Shown: in pieces, positions 1 to 12,877 of the stretch | Layout of the letters: every line of letters starts with the position of its first letter | How positions within the stretch are numbered: position 1 is the first letter of the stretch | NCBI RefSeq assembly: GCF_003254395.2 | Contig: NC_037640.1 | Span: forward strand, 840,501 to 904,500 | Length of the DNA: 64,000 nucleotides | Direction of reading: 5' to 3' | From: Apis mellifera | Taxonomy: Eukaryota; Arthropoda; Insecta; Hymenoptera; Apidae | Program-made: the position numbers and the translations under genes | Notes under the pieces: generated by a model | Database searches by the model: none | What the model was told of the DNA's origin: nothing | Seen by the model: the letters and a program-made list of their open reading frames with translations, nothing else

Positions 1-3000
1 TGATAATTTAATCTTAGAATGTGTTTCATAACTATTATTTGTAAGTGTACACTAGCAGGTATAATCCGAATAAGATTAGATAGTTGCAATTGAACTACAA
101 AATCTTTGGCAGCATCCATGATCTTCCTGTAGAATTTTCAAATTCATCTTGTTTTGTGGATTATTCTGCTTTGAGTTTCGTATCTTTTATTTGTTCTTCT
201 ATTAAAATCTTCAAGGATTGGGATTATTTTATTTAATTGATGCTTAAGATACTCGAATGAGTTCAATCGTATTTTGCAATATAATATAATACAATATAAA
301 TTAAAGCAAGGTAATTTAGATTTATACGAGTCATGTTTTCTATTGAGAGATTTCAATACTTCGCCATCCATACTGTCTTAGTAAAAGATAAAAATAGATT
401 AATAAAATAATCAAGATAATATCACCCAGCTTGTATGTTGCATGAAGATATTCCAGAATTGATTTACACTTTGAAAAGTGTTCTTGAAGATCGAATGCCT
501 GGCAGAATATCGAAGTGATGCAATTACTTATAATTTAATAAATAAGCGTAATCGATATTTTTATGTATCAATTATTATATTTAATTTAGTCTCTAAAATT
601 CTCCAAAAATGTTTTGCGAATATACTATATAAAAAACATTCTATGTAAAAGACAAAACTTTGTTAAACAATTTAATATATATAATGCTTAATTTAAAAAT
701 ATAAAATAATTTTTGTTTAAAAATGTTTTTTTCTCGATTTTTATCGCAGATAAAAATCTTCTATTGTTTTTATACCATATAATGCCGATAATTGTTCAAA
801 TTTAAAATAGCTTAATCGCTACATAATAGTTATATAATAATAATTACATTATATATTATTATATGATATTATATTATATATATAATAATAATTATGCTTA
901 GCTTTGTGTATGTCGAATAATATTCTATTATATCATTGTCTTTTCTATGACCATAATTTTATTCCGAACAAAATTTTTTATATTAATGTTTCTTGAAGTG
1001 TGCACATACTAATATCAATTAGATATATATTGTACATATACAATATATTTACTATTTTAAGATTATAAAAAAAATAAAGAGACTGAAATAAAAATATAAT
1101 TAAAGAAATATATATATGTAAAAAAATAAATTAAGTTGTTTATTAAAATAAAAAATTATAATTTTATATTTTACTTACTATTTAATATAATGAATGATAT
1201 AATTGATTTCATCTATGAAAATAATATATAATGGATGCGTACTTTCCTCTTTTGAAATTGATTGAGATGTTGTATGTTCTACAAAATTTTTATATAAATG
1301 TAGCCAAGATGCAATTCTTTCTGTAGGTTGATGATAAGTACTTATGTATACTTTCGATATGACATCATCATAATATGATATTATCATGAACATGATTCAT
1401 TTAAAAAAATAAAGAAGATAATGTATAAATTATTATTGTCGATTTATATTATCAATTTTGTTTTATTTTGTAACAATGTAAAAAGAACAAATAATACATG
1501 ATGATATATGATTCATTTTTATCCATATCAATGAATTTATATTAAGAACTACAGATTTTATTGATAAACTAAATTTATTTAGATTTCTGCAATATTGATA
1601 ATAAAATTTAAGAATCAAAATGAAAATTTTACTATTAATTGCAAATATTAATAATTAATTATTAATCTATTTCATACATGTAGATTAATAATTTCTATAT
1701 TATGATACATTTGTTTTATTTTTTACTATGAAGTATTTATTATGCAAATAATGAAATTCTAAATTATTAAAAATTGAGTGAATGTTTGTATTATAATATC
1801 ATTTACATGTGTAATTGCGCAAATATGACATTTAAATCTTGAATAATTACATTCGATCAGATTTCTTAATTCTCTTAAGCAGAATTAAATAAGAATTTAA
1901 AAAGAAAGATATATACAAGATGGAGTATTGTATCATATTGTATCAAAGCCAAATCTATTTATAAAAAATTGCTTCTTTTATAGAAAATTTCTGTACTTTC
2001 ATATAAACAAGTAACTTTCTCGATTTAAATCAAGAAAATGAAATTTATTTATAATTCCTTGAAGAATAGGATAGGATATTTGTAGCATATTTTTATAGAA
2101 TTAAGATATATTTGATAGTATTTTTAATAATGATTGTGAAATAATATCTGAGTATTTACATTGAGATAATTTATGGCGTTGTAGTCTAATATTTTGTAGT
2201 AATTGTGGTTTCTACGGTTTGTAAAGAGATTAATGATAAATTTATTTTGAATTTATCGTGAAAATGATTATATTTTTAAAAAATCAAATTTTATAAATAT
2301 TCTTTTGTCACAGCATTACATATATATATTATATACCAGTTATCTATTGTTTTTGTAAACACATCAAAACAGTTGGTATTTATAATATGTAACATGTAAA
2401 TTGCTAAAAAAAAAAAATTATTCCTTTATAAATTCTGAGATTTGGATTCAATCTGAATTTTTCGAATTTGCCAAATGCAAAAATAAAATATAAAACAATT
2501 TCTAAGTAATCGAAATTACAACAACTAAAGTTAATTTTTCCGTTATTATAAAGAAAAAAAAAGATTCAAGATTTATATGATAGAATATATTGTATTGAGT
2601 AAAAAAATCTGACTAAACATAGATTCAATCATTTCCAAAAATAATTATTTTTTGTTTTATGTATATAGTATCATGCAGCAATATAAAACAAAATATAAGA
2701 AACAATTAAGTTTTGTAAAATATGTACTGAAATATATATACGCTGAAATAAGAAATAAAGACGAATTATATTTTTCTTTTTTTTTATTTATAAAAAGCAA
2801 TTTAATTTCAATGATCCAGATACTTTGCGCAACAAAAACATTCAAAATGAATATTATCAATATAAAAAAATTAAAATATCAAAATTAATATATGATGATG
2901 TAAAAAACTCGATTTTAATAATATTATACTAGCAAAGTATAAACTCTAATCAATTGAAAAAACTTTAATATCAATCGAAAAAAAAAAAATCATATTCTTT

Positions 3001-3364
3001 TCTAAATTACTTCACATATAAATCCTAAAATCACATCCACAGTCACAGAAATTAAATTAAATAGCAACCACATAAACTAATTCAATAAATATAATTTCAT
3101 CCCTAACGGTAGATCAAGAACGAAGCAAAACGGACAATATAATTGAAAAAAAAAAAACAAATATATAATCTATATTAATATATAATCTAACATTATAATA
3201 GAATTATTAATTATAAAAATATTTAATCACCAATCATTACAAAAATGAAACAAATTTTTTATTATCTCAGCATACATATATCCGAAAACAATTTTATCTA
3301 TCAGTTTAAATTGCTCGATATTTCAGTAATTAAAATTATACAAAAATAATCATTTAATAGCAAC
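1..3364. other. AT-rich DNA, no gene recognised
   Basis: Mostly A/T with short homopolymers. The one segment that looks less random is an open frame on the minus strand at 144-371 (75 codons, begins MDGEVLKSLNRKHDSYKSK). It has slightly higher GC and no domain I recognise, and could be an exon of a gene running off the left edge. An overlapping pair of open frames at 2652-2888 (plus) and 2657-2860 (minus) is low complexity and I do not believe either is coding. No RNA gene or element end was seen. Confidence 0.5.
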
Positions 3365-3640
3365 TTAAACATAAAAAATCAAGCAAAAATCCAATAAAAA
3401 TAACAAAGATATTAAGAAAGTTAGCGTTAGATCTAACTGACGCAAGATTCTTCTACTGATACCGTTTTCTAAATATTTAATAGTTTTTGCTGCAACATAA
3501 TTTTTTATCTGGGCCCATATCATTTCAATTGATTTTAATTTTAATTCACAATGATAAAGTGACAATCAAGAAGATTATTTACATTTTTTGATTTTGTTCA
3601 TCTATTGTAAATGATTAGATGATAGATTTGAAGCTTATAG
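3365..3640 (-). pseudogene. Sailor-like DDE transposase, C-terminal scrap (copy A)
   Basis: The minus-strand translation contains SLYHCELKLKSIEMIWAQIK, followed by NYVAAK. This matches the C-terminal block of an insect DDE_3 transposase family whose usual form is YHCELNPIEMIWAQ. The glutamate of SIEMIW (codon at 3534-3536) is the third catalytic residue. The sequence is readable for about 65 codons and then becomes AT-rich noise. The N-terminal and central parts would lie at higher coordinates and cannot be followed far. Four other scraps of the same family are in this window, the best at 44.0-44.9 kb. Family membership is recalled from motif spacing, not from a database search. Confidence 0.65.
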
Positions 3641-4059
3641 AAATAATCATATCCATTAAAATCAAGTTTGAGTACAATCAAGACTATCAAACAATCGTAA
3701 TTCACATATCTATTATTTGTTCAATGAATTCGAGTCATCAAATTATATTAGTTATAAATATATATATATCAGTTATAATACATATGGAATGTATTTATAG
3801 TTGTTAAATATGGTAATATTTTTTAATTGAGATTCTCCTGATATCACAAAGACATCCATCGTATTTTTATATTTTCATTATATATATTGAAAAATTATTT
3901 ATTATGAATAATCAATTATATAAATAATCAAATTCTAAATAATATACATATCTTTTTATTTTGAATCTGATTCTGTATTTGATTTCAAAGTGATACTGTT
4001 ATCATTGTTATTTATATTTATAATAAAAGTCAATTGTTACTTTAATTATATTATCTAAT

Positions 4060-4520
4060 TGTTAAAATTTAGTTTTGATATGTGATATATGCTATATACA
4101 ATTTTATCAATTTTTCTTTATAATTGTACTTAATTATAAAACAAATTTTTCATTTTTTCAAAAATTTAAATATTATATTTTTTGCTATAATATAATTTTT
4201 TATTTGCCCTATTCATATATCATATCATTTCAATTAAATTTAATTCACTTAACGATTAGGTAATAATCAAATGATTATATTTTTTAATTTTGCTATTTTA
4301 TCTGTTGCGTAAATATGATCAGTTTTGTGCTATTTTACAATATTTAATTCTATTTTTAACATATTATTACAAAAAGAAATATTTTTAGATTTCAATTAAT
4401 TTCATTATTTGTTTTTATCATTTGGAATTTTTTGAAGCTATGAAGTTATGTTATGAATGAACGAGATTCTATTATACATCATTGCATATTTGATATTTAA
4501 ATTTTATTTTATAGGTTATC
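4060..4520 (-). pseudogene. Sailor-like DDE transposase, C-terminal scrap (copy B)
   Basis: Read on the minus strand with several frame changes. A degraded catalytic block (FIHNITS, near 4453) stands where the family has MDNASYHS, with His in place of the second catalytic Asp. Further along, LNLIEMI (Glu codon at 4229-4231) then GQIKNY match the LNPIEMIW-AQIKNY block. Between them MLKIEL and a TDKIAKLK stretch fit the spacer. The DNA is clearly homologous to copy C at 20.4-20.8 kb over more than 200 bases, for example around ATCAGTTTTGTGCTATTTTA in B. It lies only about 0.5 kb from copy A in the same orientation. No intact frame remains. Confidence 0.6.
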
Positions 4521-5499
4521 TAAAACTCTGCAAAATCAAAAAAATATCAATGAAGAAGAAAAAAAGAATGACATAAAAAAACATTAGTTCAATCAATCAT
4601 TATGTTAATTCCTGTATTTCCTTAAGTTTAATCCTCATTGAAAGATATTAAATAATACACTCAATTATTAGAATAGATTACCAAAAAACTTTTTATCTAA
4701 TTCCACTAATAATGTTCCGTCTCCTGTTATGTAAAAATTTCGAACAATCTCTGATGTAATTAACATGATGTAATTAATCAATTAACATGCACCAAAAAAA
4801 TGTAAACTAATAATAAATTTAATGGTTTTACCTGGTCTATCATTTGTTAAAATTTCAATATTTAAACTTCAACTATTAATATTTATATAATATTATAACT
4901 AAGGCATCATTATGGCTAATATAAAAATTTTAAAAAATTTAATATTTTGCATTAATATTAATTCTATTCTATAATAGAATTTTTCAATTATTCAATTAAC
5001 ATAATATAATATTTAATTGACCGAACGCTAAACACAGACAAAAAATTATTATTAAATCTAAACAATTATTATATTAAAAAGAACATTTAATATGAGTATA
5101 TTGTTTATTCATCGTCAAACATCATTTAATAATAATTATAGAAAAAGACAACAAAATTTTCATTATTCTATACAACTACAAAAATCCAATACAATTGAAT
5201 GAAGTATTTGACTAATTATATCTAAAAAAATATTACTATTTATTACTGTTACTTTTTAGCAGATCTAAAGTTCAAAAAAATCAAATTCAGAACATAACAT
5301 TAAAAAAATGCATACAGAAAAAAAACTCTTAAAAAAATTATCAATAATACAATAATCAAATTTTCTAATATTTATTTTCTGATTAACAATATTCGACTTT
5401 TCCTAATCATGTAATTATAAAATTATAAAATTTTAAAATTTTATTGAATTAAAAATAATGACAAAGAAGGATTTTGTTAAAAAGTATAAAATTTGCACA
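4521..5499. other. AT-rich DNA, nothing recognised
   Basis: About 1 kb of A/T-dominated sequence with no open frame above 60 codons, no repeat ends and no RNA gene that I can see. Confidence 0.5.
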
Positions 5500-6000
5500 G
5501 AGAAAAAGAAAAAGCAAAATACGAAATCGAATTATTATCATTTTTTGAAAAAAATGAAAATAAGAAATTAATATTTAGAAATAATACATTGCTACAGAAA
5601 AGCGGAACGAAATATTACATATTTCCACGAAATGTGGATAAATAATTTATTTTAATAAATGTTGGCAGAATGAAAATAAATGTGCTATAAAATTTAAATT
5701 CTATTTCTCATCGACTAATAATTACAGTTAAAAAAACTGGTTTTGTATCACATATTATCTAAATTTTTAAAACAGTTATAATTATCGTGGGTAAAATACT
5801 AAATTTCAAGAAATGAATGCAAGAAATTTTTTTAGAATAATATTCCAAATACAATAATAATAATAATAATAATAGATAATGCTCTTATTAATCTAACTGG
5901 AAAAATAAATATGCAAAGAAAAAAATATGATAGATTGACTATTAGGAAAAGAAATTATACATTTTGAAGATAATATATAATATATAAAAAATAATGGACG
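5500..6000 (+). repeat. Dispersed repeat R2, copy 1
   Basis: This segment aligns by eye with 40230-40745 in the same orientation. Shared landmarks include GCTACAGAAAAGCGG versus GCTGCAGAAAAATAAG, a TTTTAATAAATGTTGGCAGA-like block, and AGATTGACTATTAGGAAAAG versus AAATTGACTATTAAGAAAGA. The order of blocks is conserved over roughly 500 bases with many mismatches. It encodes nothing that I recognise and is probably an old unclassified transposable element. A short (AAT)n tract lies near 5850-5872. Confidence 0.5.
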
Positions 6001-7779
6001 AATTATTATTAAATAGAAATAATAAAACAAAAACAAATTCATACAATTCAGAAAATATGAAAATTATATTTATCTTAATTTCAATATGACTTATGCTTAT
6101 ATAAATTATAATTGAACAAAATTTATTTAGATATAATTGAATTTAAAAAAAATTAGACTATTTTTTATAAAAAATAAATATGTGATGATATCTTCTCATA
6201 TATTTTATTTATATGACTAGATACTATAATTCTTTTGCATTAATCCATTTATTAAAGCAAAGATTATTGTAAAAAGAATCATATTAGTACATTACAACTA
6301 AAGAGAGAAAGAATTTTAAAATTTTAAAAAATGATTGCCAAAAAATATCTTTAACAAAAAAAATATATTTATGTTTAAGATTCAAAATAATCACTTCACT
6401 ATATCAAATGTAATAATAATGTATAAACAAAATAAACTTCATAACAAATAAAAAGTATATATAAAAGAAAAAAGAAATAAAAATTATCTAAATTGTTATT
6501 TCTAAAAATTTAAAACTATACTTAATACTCTTAAAAATCAATTAACAAATCAATTTTCTCAATAGAGAGCAAATTAGATAATTTAAATGTATAAAATTTC
6601 TATTTCGTTCTTTTAATTTCTTAAAAAAAAAAAAAAAATTCAAAAAAAAGATCGCATACATTACACAAAATGACAGTATGTAGATTATACATTCAGTTAC
6701 AACTTGCATCAAATGTAATATTTTTATAACCAGAAAGATCTGGATCAACTTTAACATTACCAAATTCTATTGTGTTAACTGTAAAAATTTCGATCAGTCT
6801 GCATTGTACAGAGATTTTGCAGTCTCATTGAAATTATATTATAACAATAAAATACAAAAAAAAAATAACATTCGTGATCTTCAAGTAAAAAAAAAAAAAA
6901 AAAAAAATTGCAAACTATTACAAATTCTAACTATCTCTTTAGATCTGTTTTCAAATTCATTAATCTTTTTTAACTCTCAACTTTTCGAATTCTCCATAAT
7001 ATAATTCCACTCACAAATTGCTTAGTCTTTTCTTTAAAAATTTAATATTATCTTTAACATCTTAATCAATAAATTAAAATCGTGGCTAAAGTCATTCAAA
7101 AAATTTAAATTATATTGGTTACATAAATAAAATAAGTCTCAGCTTCAATTCATTTTTTCTCACAAAAATTCATTACATTATCATATTAAAAAAAACTCAT
7201 TTTAAATATTTTTATTTCGTAAATAAAGTTCATCAAACTCGAGGTATCATCATACTCGATTACCTAAAGATATATAATTATTTATACTCTTAGTCGAAAT
7301 CATGTTAAATCACAAACATATTGTACAAAAATCTATATATTCATAAGAAATCAAACTTTTCATCATCATAGTTTATATCGCTCACAATTATAAAAGCCAA
7401 TTCACCTATTAATTAAAGCAATATTCAATCAATTCAAGATTAATAAAGATTTAAGATAAAACAAAATTAAATCAAAGATTTATCTTTTTTTTTCTAATTG
7501 ATATGAACGCAAAAAATCACAAATCTTATAAACAATAAAATATTACTACGTCTAAATCTAATATTGCCACATAGGAAAATCAACTCTAATAAATCTCATT
7601 GAATAAAAAATTAATTCATTTGATTAGAAAATATTACAAAATAAATTTTCCAACAAAATAATTTGCATCTTCAATGACAAATAAACAATAATTCAATAAT
7701 CAAGTATTTCAAAATCATTTATTTCGTTAAACAGAAATTTATATAAATTCATCAATAAAAAAATCAAAATAATCCTCAA
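6001..7779. other. AT-rich DNA, no gene recognised
   Basis: Contains poly-A runs near 6619-6636 and 6887-6907. Open frames at 6542-6763 (minus) and 6804-7004 (plus) span these runs and are low-complexity chance frames. The right end may include upstream parts of the LINE called next, but I cannot follow a protein through it. Confidence 0.45.
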
Positions 7780-8160
7780 CATAACTCTCAAAAGCATCTC
7801 AATTTATATTTACAACAACATAATCATCTTTAACAATTGCCTAAACAAGACTTTTCTATCTGGAAAACAGCCAAAATAATAATCATAAAAAGAAAAGGCA
7901 AAACAAAAAAATTCTTTGATTATAGATTAATCAGCTCTTAATTAAGTAAAATATTTGAGAAATCATTAATCAAATAATAATCGTAAAAAGGAAAGACAAA
8001 ATAAAAAAATTCTTTGATTATAGATCAATCAGCTCTTAATCAAACAAAATATTCGAGAAATCATTAAGATATACATAATCATTTTTTGCAATACACAAAC
8101 AATATTCCAAATTCACATTTCGGATTTAGATCACACTATATTCTTATTTCTTCCCACGCT
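7780..8160 (+). pseudogene. Jockey-like LINE reverse transcriptase remnant
   Basis: A broken plus-strand translation shows FLSGKQPKIIIIKKKGKTKK, then FDYRLISS and LSKIFEKSLI. This corresponds to the start of the RT domain in Jockey-clade LINEs (WK-A-vipIpKpGKd, then YRPISLL, LSKIFEKLL). About 25 codons on, near 8109-8150, IPNSHFGFRSHYIL matches the next conserved block (IPNHQFGFR). No YADD box is readable downstream here. Stops and shifts interrupt every frame, and the middle is duplicated (see 7874-8067). Clade assignment rests on these motifs only. Confidence 0.6.
7874..8067 (+). repeat. 98-bp tandem duplication inside the LINE remnant
   Basis: Two adjacent units (about 7874-7971 and 7972-8067) share AAATAATAATC[A/G]TAAAAAG at the start and TTCTTTGATTATAGAT in the middle, with a small number of differences. 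Both encode the same RT segment (FDYRLISS / LSKIFEK), so the duplication occurred after insertion of the LINE. Confidence 0.75.
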
Positions 8161-8849
8161 AATTATTCAAATCCAAGATCTATATACAAAAATACACAAT
8201 TATTTACATTTTTGAAAATTCCAAATAAATCATAAAAATTATTTTTTTTCGCCCAAATTTTAATAAAATTTTTAATTCAAATTAAAATATAATTATTCTA
8301 AAAAATTTTACTTTCTTCTATGAATTTTCTACAAATTATTACTCTTAATAAAAACGTAATTTTCTATCTAAATATACATTTAGATTACAAATTAAATTTT
8401 ATCAGTTAAAACTATATATCTATAAGAAAAGATATCTAATGTATAGAGATATAACACATCAAAATCTAACTAAAAAAAGAATCAATAATCAAAAATTTTA
8501 TGAATGCCAATATATTCAGCCTCGATTCATCTTAAAATTAATTACAAATGATTGGACAAAAATAAAATACATAAAAAAAAAAGAAAAATAATATTTATAG
8601 TACATTTATAGTTCAAATCTATATATTCCAATGTATCAAGGTGCTAATTATCATACATATAAAAAAATCAAACTATCAAACATATCAAACTATCTTATAT
8701 TATGTAATAAACATATAATAAATTCTTATTTAATATTTTATTATATATTGAATATCATTTATATCAAGAATCGAAGTGTAAAATACCAGTATTATAATCA
8801 TGAAACTTCGAGAAAAGAATTTACTTAACAATGATGTTTTCTTGGCAGA
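8161..8849. other. AT-rich DNA, possible LINE tail
   Basis: May continue the LINE remnant: FFYAKILIKF-like and FLQII-like pieces occur in shifting frames, but I cannot support them. The open frame at 8631-8828 has no recognisable motif. Confidence 0.35.
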
Positions 8850-9400
8850 TATATTCTTTGATATATAATTTTTAATATAATTTTAAATTAACAGAAAATT
8901 GTATAGCTAACAATGTTTTTTCAGTAATAGGCTTTTGACTTTCAATATGTAGTGCAATATAATGTTGAATCAAGATTAAAAAAAAAATTACGAACTACGA
9001 ATTACGAACTAAAAATAATCTTATATATATACTTGGAAAAACAAAAATGCCTTAAAATATAGAAATGCTATTTAATGTCTACATACCAAATAATTCAATT
9101 GTAATTGAAGATGAAATTGAAAAAATACTAAAAAAATTAGAATGTAAAAGACATATAATAATTATGATGAGTATTATGAATCACAAATATTATAAATATA
9201 TTGAAAATATTTAATGAGTATCCAAAGAGAATATTTCACAATATATAAATAATAATAAACAAAAATAAATAATATATCAAAATTATATTCATTAATTGAA
9301 ACTGTTTTAACAATGTTATCAATTCAAATTAATATCAAAAGATTATTTTTTGCTAAAATATGTATTATTACCATTACGGTATATAATTTATATGATAAAT
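8850..9400 (+). pseudogene. hAT transposase C-terminal remnant (copy 1)
   Basis: At 9300-9360 the translation reads ETVLTMLSIQINIKRLFFAK. This fits the hAT dimerisation block that usually reads LAxPxTQVSVERLFSxxK. Upstream near 9105-9135, EIEKILKKLE matches the equivalent part of the hAT remnant at 32.2-33.1 kb. The stretch from 8850 onward aligns loosely with 32590-33000, for example the shared start TTGGCAG and ATTTTAAATxxACAGAAAATTG. No full frame remains. Family identity is inferred from the motif and from agreement between the two copies. Confidence 0.45.
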
Positions 9401-10230
9401 ATAATATATGACAATATACTTCAAAATAATAAAAAATTCAAATTAATAAATCTTAAATATACTTTATTGAGAAAGAAAAACATATCTTAATCTTAACTAA
9501 TTATGTCTACAATAAAATTATTCAAACATCAATTTTAAATCAGTAAATGTAATATCGATATCAAAATTATAATATAGTATAATTGGATGATTTAAATTCA
9601 TCCAATCGAATATTTTCGAAGCTTATTGATACTAAAAAATGTTTCAGACAAAAGTTAAATAATTTTAAAGAGCAAATATTGTCTTTCATTTTTTTTTAAT
9701 TTTCAAATAGAATATATTTTTTAATGCAATCGGTGCATCATTACATAAAAATAATGAATTACTTATGAAGTATTAAAAATCATTAAAAATCACGAAAAAT
9801 CATTAATTTAAAAAATATTTTCAATTTTATTATTTGAATAATAGCATGAATATTATATTCAATATTATTTTTCTAAAATAAATCGTTCAAAACTATGTTT
9901 TGAATATAGCGATTTTTAAATGATCTTTCAATTCTTTATAATATTTTCACGGAAATTTGTTGATACTAGTATAAAATCTTTTGGAAAATTTTAGATCATT
10001 TACTATTATATATCTTAATATACACTGAAAATAATAATAAAAATATTCAAACAATGATAAATAATAGAAAGTAATTCACCATATAGAAATTATACAATGA
10101 ATTGTATAATATATATGATTTTGTATTTATATAATTATATATAAATTTATTAAATATATATAAACTTAAATAAAAATTCAACAATAAATAAACAAATCAT
10201 ATAACATTTTTTAGAATTAAATATATATAA
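9401..10230. other. AT-rich DNA, nothing recognised
   Basis: No element ends, open frames or RNA genes can be supported. A short direct repeat (TTAAAAATCATTAAAAATCA region near 9772-9805) is present. Confidence 0.45.
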
Positions 10231-10445
10231 TATAACAAAAATATTCGAACACGTGTAATATTACAGTAATATTATAAATATTTCGTTCTAATATCTTATT
10301 ATCTTTAGTTTTAATAATTTCTCTGAAATGATTTTTTATATTGTTTTTTTTTTATTTTTGTTATAATATTCGAAAATATTTTGCTTTAAGGAATCTTTTA
10401 TTATATTATTCTTTTTGAGTCTTCTATCGATTTCTTTTTATAGAT

Positions 10446-10705
10446 GTTCAATGGGCAGACTCGGTAATAAATAAAAAAAATTATATAATTTATGATGATA
10501 GCCACTGCTGCATTTTGGTTTATATTATTATGGCCTTATGTTAGCTATTTTGATTTTGTTAAAAAAATGTTTTGATACATCTAATTTTCTACACTATTTT
10601 AAAAAATTTTTTTAAAGTATTTAAATATTTCTTCTTTATTATTTCGTTAATAAAGATAGAATTAGCGGACATCTTATGCATCTTTATGTCATTACCGAGC
10701 CAACA
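10446..10705. mobile_element. Possible small inverted-repeat element (MITE) within the Tc1-like element
   Basis: About 10446-10469 reads TTCAATGGGCAGACTCGGTA then ATA, and the reverse complement of about 10689-10708 reads CATGTTGGCTCGGTAATGAC. They share CTCGGTAAT and looser flanks, suggesting terminal inverted repeats about 20 bases long around 260 bp of A/T-rich filler. No coding potential is visible. Chance pairing is less likely than usual because these blocks are GC-richer than their surroundings, but the boundaries and any target duplication are unclear. Confidence 0.3.
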
Positions 10706-11199
10706 TGTTTTATAGCACATTTTAAATTTTTTAAACTTTTGTGTTTATTTTTTTTTAAATTTTGTGATCATCGAATTTAAATAAATTAAATTTATTTTCA
10801 TTTAGAAAAATAATTTTATTCTAAAAATTCATATTTTGTATTTCTTTGTAAATTTTAATATTTATTCTTATTAATGCATGGAATTTTATCGTAGATATTA
10901 TTTTTCCATAAAATTCTTCAACATTATGTACCTCTTTATTAAAATCACTAATATCAAATTTGAAGTAAATAGAAATGATCTTTTCTTATCTTCTGAAAAA
11001 GCGATTTTCCGCTGTTTTAATTTTCTTGAACGAATAGATCGTAATTTGTTTGCAATGTTTCCATCAATATTATACTTTTTTATTACATAATGTCAATTTA
11101 TAAAATTTTCATTATATATTTTCCTTTTTTTGTAATTTAACAATTAACTTTCCGTTTGCATGATTCCTTATCACTTATAATTTTTAATTAGAAATAAAT

Positions 11200-12117
11200 G
11201 TTAAATTTTTAGGTTAATTAGTTTGCAAATACTATTAGATATAGATACTAGATAGATACTATTTGTTTATAGTTACACATACACAAATTTTTAATGGGAT
11301 TTATATCTGGAGTCTGCAATGGATACTTAACATGCATACTTAACATATGGGCTATATTGTATACGATCCATTCTTTTACGATCCACAACTATATATTTAG
11401 GATCGTAATCTTAAGTAGAAGATCTTCCAATAATCCCAGTTTGGACATTATCTTTGAGATTGTTCTTTAAAATATGTAGATATTTGTATTTATCAAGTAT
11501 TCCGTCAATGAATACTCAATTTCCCATATCACTATTTGCTATGCAGCTCCACACTATGATTGAACTATTGTGTTTTATTGTTGGGCGTACATTTTGGATG
11601 TCCAATTTCGTATTTGGTCTTCTCCATATGTAATTTTTCCGAGTTAAAATTATTAAATTTAGATTTATCAGAAAATATCATTTTTTCCCAAAAACTCTTA
11701 TGTTTGTTACAAATTTTTGCAAAAATCAATCTCTTCTTTTGATTTTGGTTATTAATGTATGGCTTTCTTCTTAATATTTTATCATGAAAATTATTATTTC
11801 GTCGGGATAATTGAAGATGAATGTCTCTGTCAAACATTTCTAATACTATACTTGAAAATGTATGTATAGATATAGTAGAATTTTTTTTATTTCACCAATA
11901 ATAATTTTTTTCTCTCTTTCAATTAATTTTTTTGATCATCCTAAACGAGTTTTATTCAAAATTGTTTCTCTAGTTTTTGATTTTTTTATGATATAATGTA
12001 ACATAGATTTACTTCTGTTTATTTTTGTTATCTTATTATATTATATTTCCCATCCTTATATAGCCGAAGGATAATTTCTCGTTCACATTTTTGTGTTTCA
12101 GACTTTTTCGAATTCAT
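11200..12117 (-). pseudogene. Tc1-like transposase pseudogene
   Basis: The start codon is at 12115-12117 (MNSKKSETQKCEREIILRLY), the beginning of the paired-like helix-turn-helix region. Frame changes follow. KTRLGRSKK-type and EREKKIIIGEIKK pieces represent the second DNA-binding half. The clear open part (minus, 11837-11565) contains RRKPYINNQNQKKRLIFAK and then WEKMIFSDKSKFNNF, which is the first catalytic Asp block (FSDESKFNLF). Near 11490-11440 VFIDGILDKYKYLHILKNNL matches the family GxxxFIDGxMxxxxYxxIL. Near 11310-11285 PDINPIKNLC matches PDLNPIENLW, with Lys at the third catalytic position instead of Glu. Several stops and shifts make it inactive. Confidence 0.8.
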
Positions 12118-12482
12118 TTTGAATATTATATATGCAATATACATATATAATATGCATACTTTTATGTTACTGTTAATGGAATAATAGCTTGACAACTGAA
12201 CGTAAAAATATTTTTAATTAGTATCAGTGTTTATATTTCTGGCTAAAATATATATAAACAACGTATATTAACGACATATTAGCATTCGAATACTTTTATA
12301 ACTTATTAATAGTGCGTATTTATAATAAATGTATTATAACTATTATATAAATTGGTAAATCATTTTCAAATTTTACTGATATAATTTTGAGATTTCTCTC
12401 CTACAAGTTTTTTTGACATATATATTTTATTCATCAAGAATTGTAAATATAAGCATTTGAATACTTTCGTTACCCACTGTAC

Positions 12483-12828
12483 ATAAACTTTTAAGTTAAG
12501 CACATATTTATGAATTTCAAACACCGTTAGAATATTTTTACTACATATTATATGTAATTAACTTAATTCTATAATATTATTATATTCCCAGATAAATAAT
12601 ATTATAATATTAATATTATAAGAATAATAACATAGTTCTAAAAAATATATTATAATTTATATTTATATTTTATAATTTGTATAATTGGATTTTTATTTGA
12701 GTCTATATATATTTAATGATTACTGATGATTAATGATTTAATATTTAATCTATTATAATTTTTATCTAAATTATTTTCTTTTGTTCAAATTTTTTCTTTC
12801 GTTATCTATATTTTGTATGCATGCATGC

Positions 12829-12877
<49 letters not shown>

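Larger units (their letters stand above)
10231..12482 (-). mobile_element. Decayed Tc1-like DNA transposon
   Basis: The right end, read on the minus strand from 12482, begins TACAGTGGGTAACGAAAGTA and continues TTCAAATG, a typical Tc1-like terminal repeat (TACAGTG...AAAGTATTCxAA). At the left, 10231-10258 reads TATAACAAAAATATTCGAAC then ACG, which matches the inner part of that repeat at about 15 of 21 positions. Its outer CAGTG is not recognisable. A Tc1 transposase remnant lies between them on the minus strand. The span of 2.25 kb is longer than the usual 1.3-1.8 kb, and at least one insertion (10446-10705) may explain part of this. The left boundary is less certain than the right. Confidence 0.6.
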
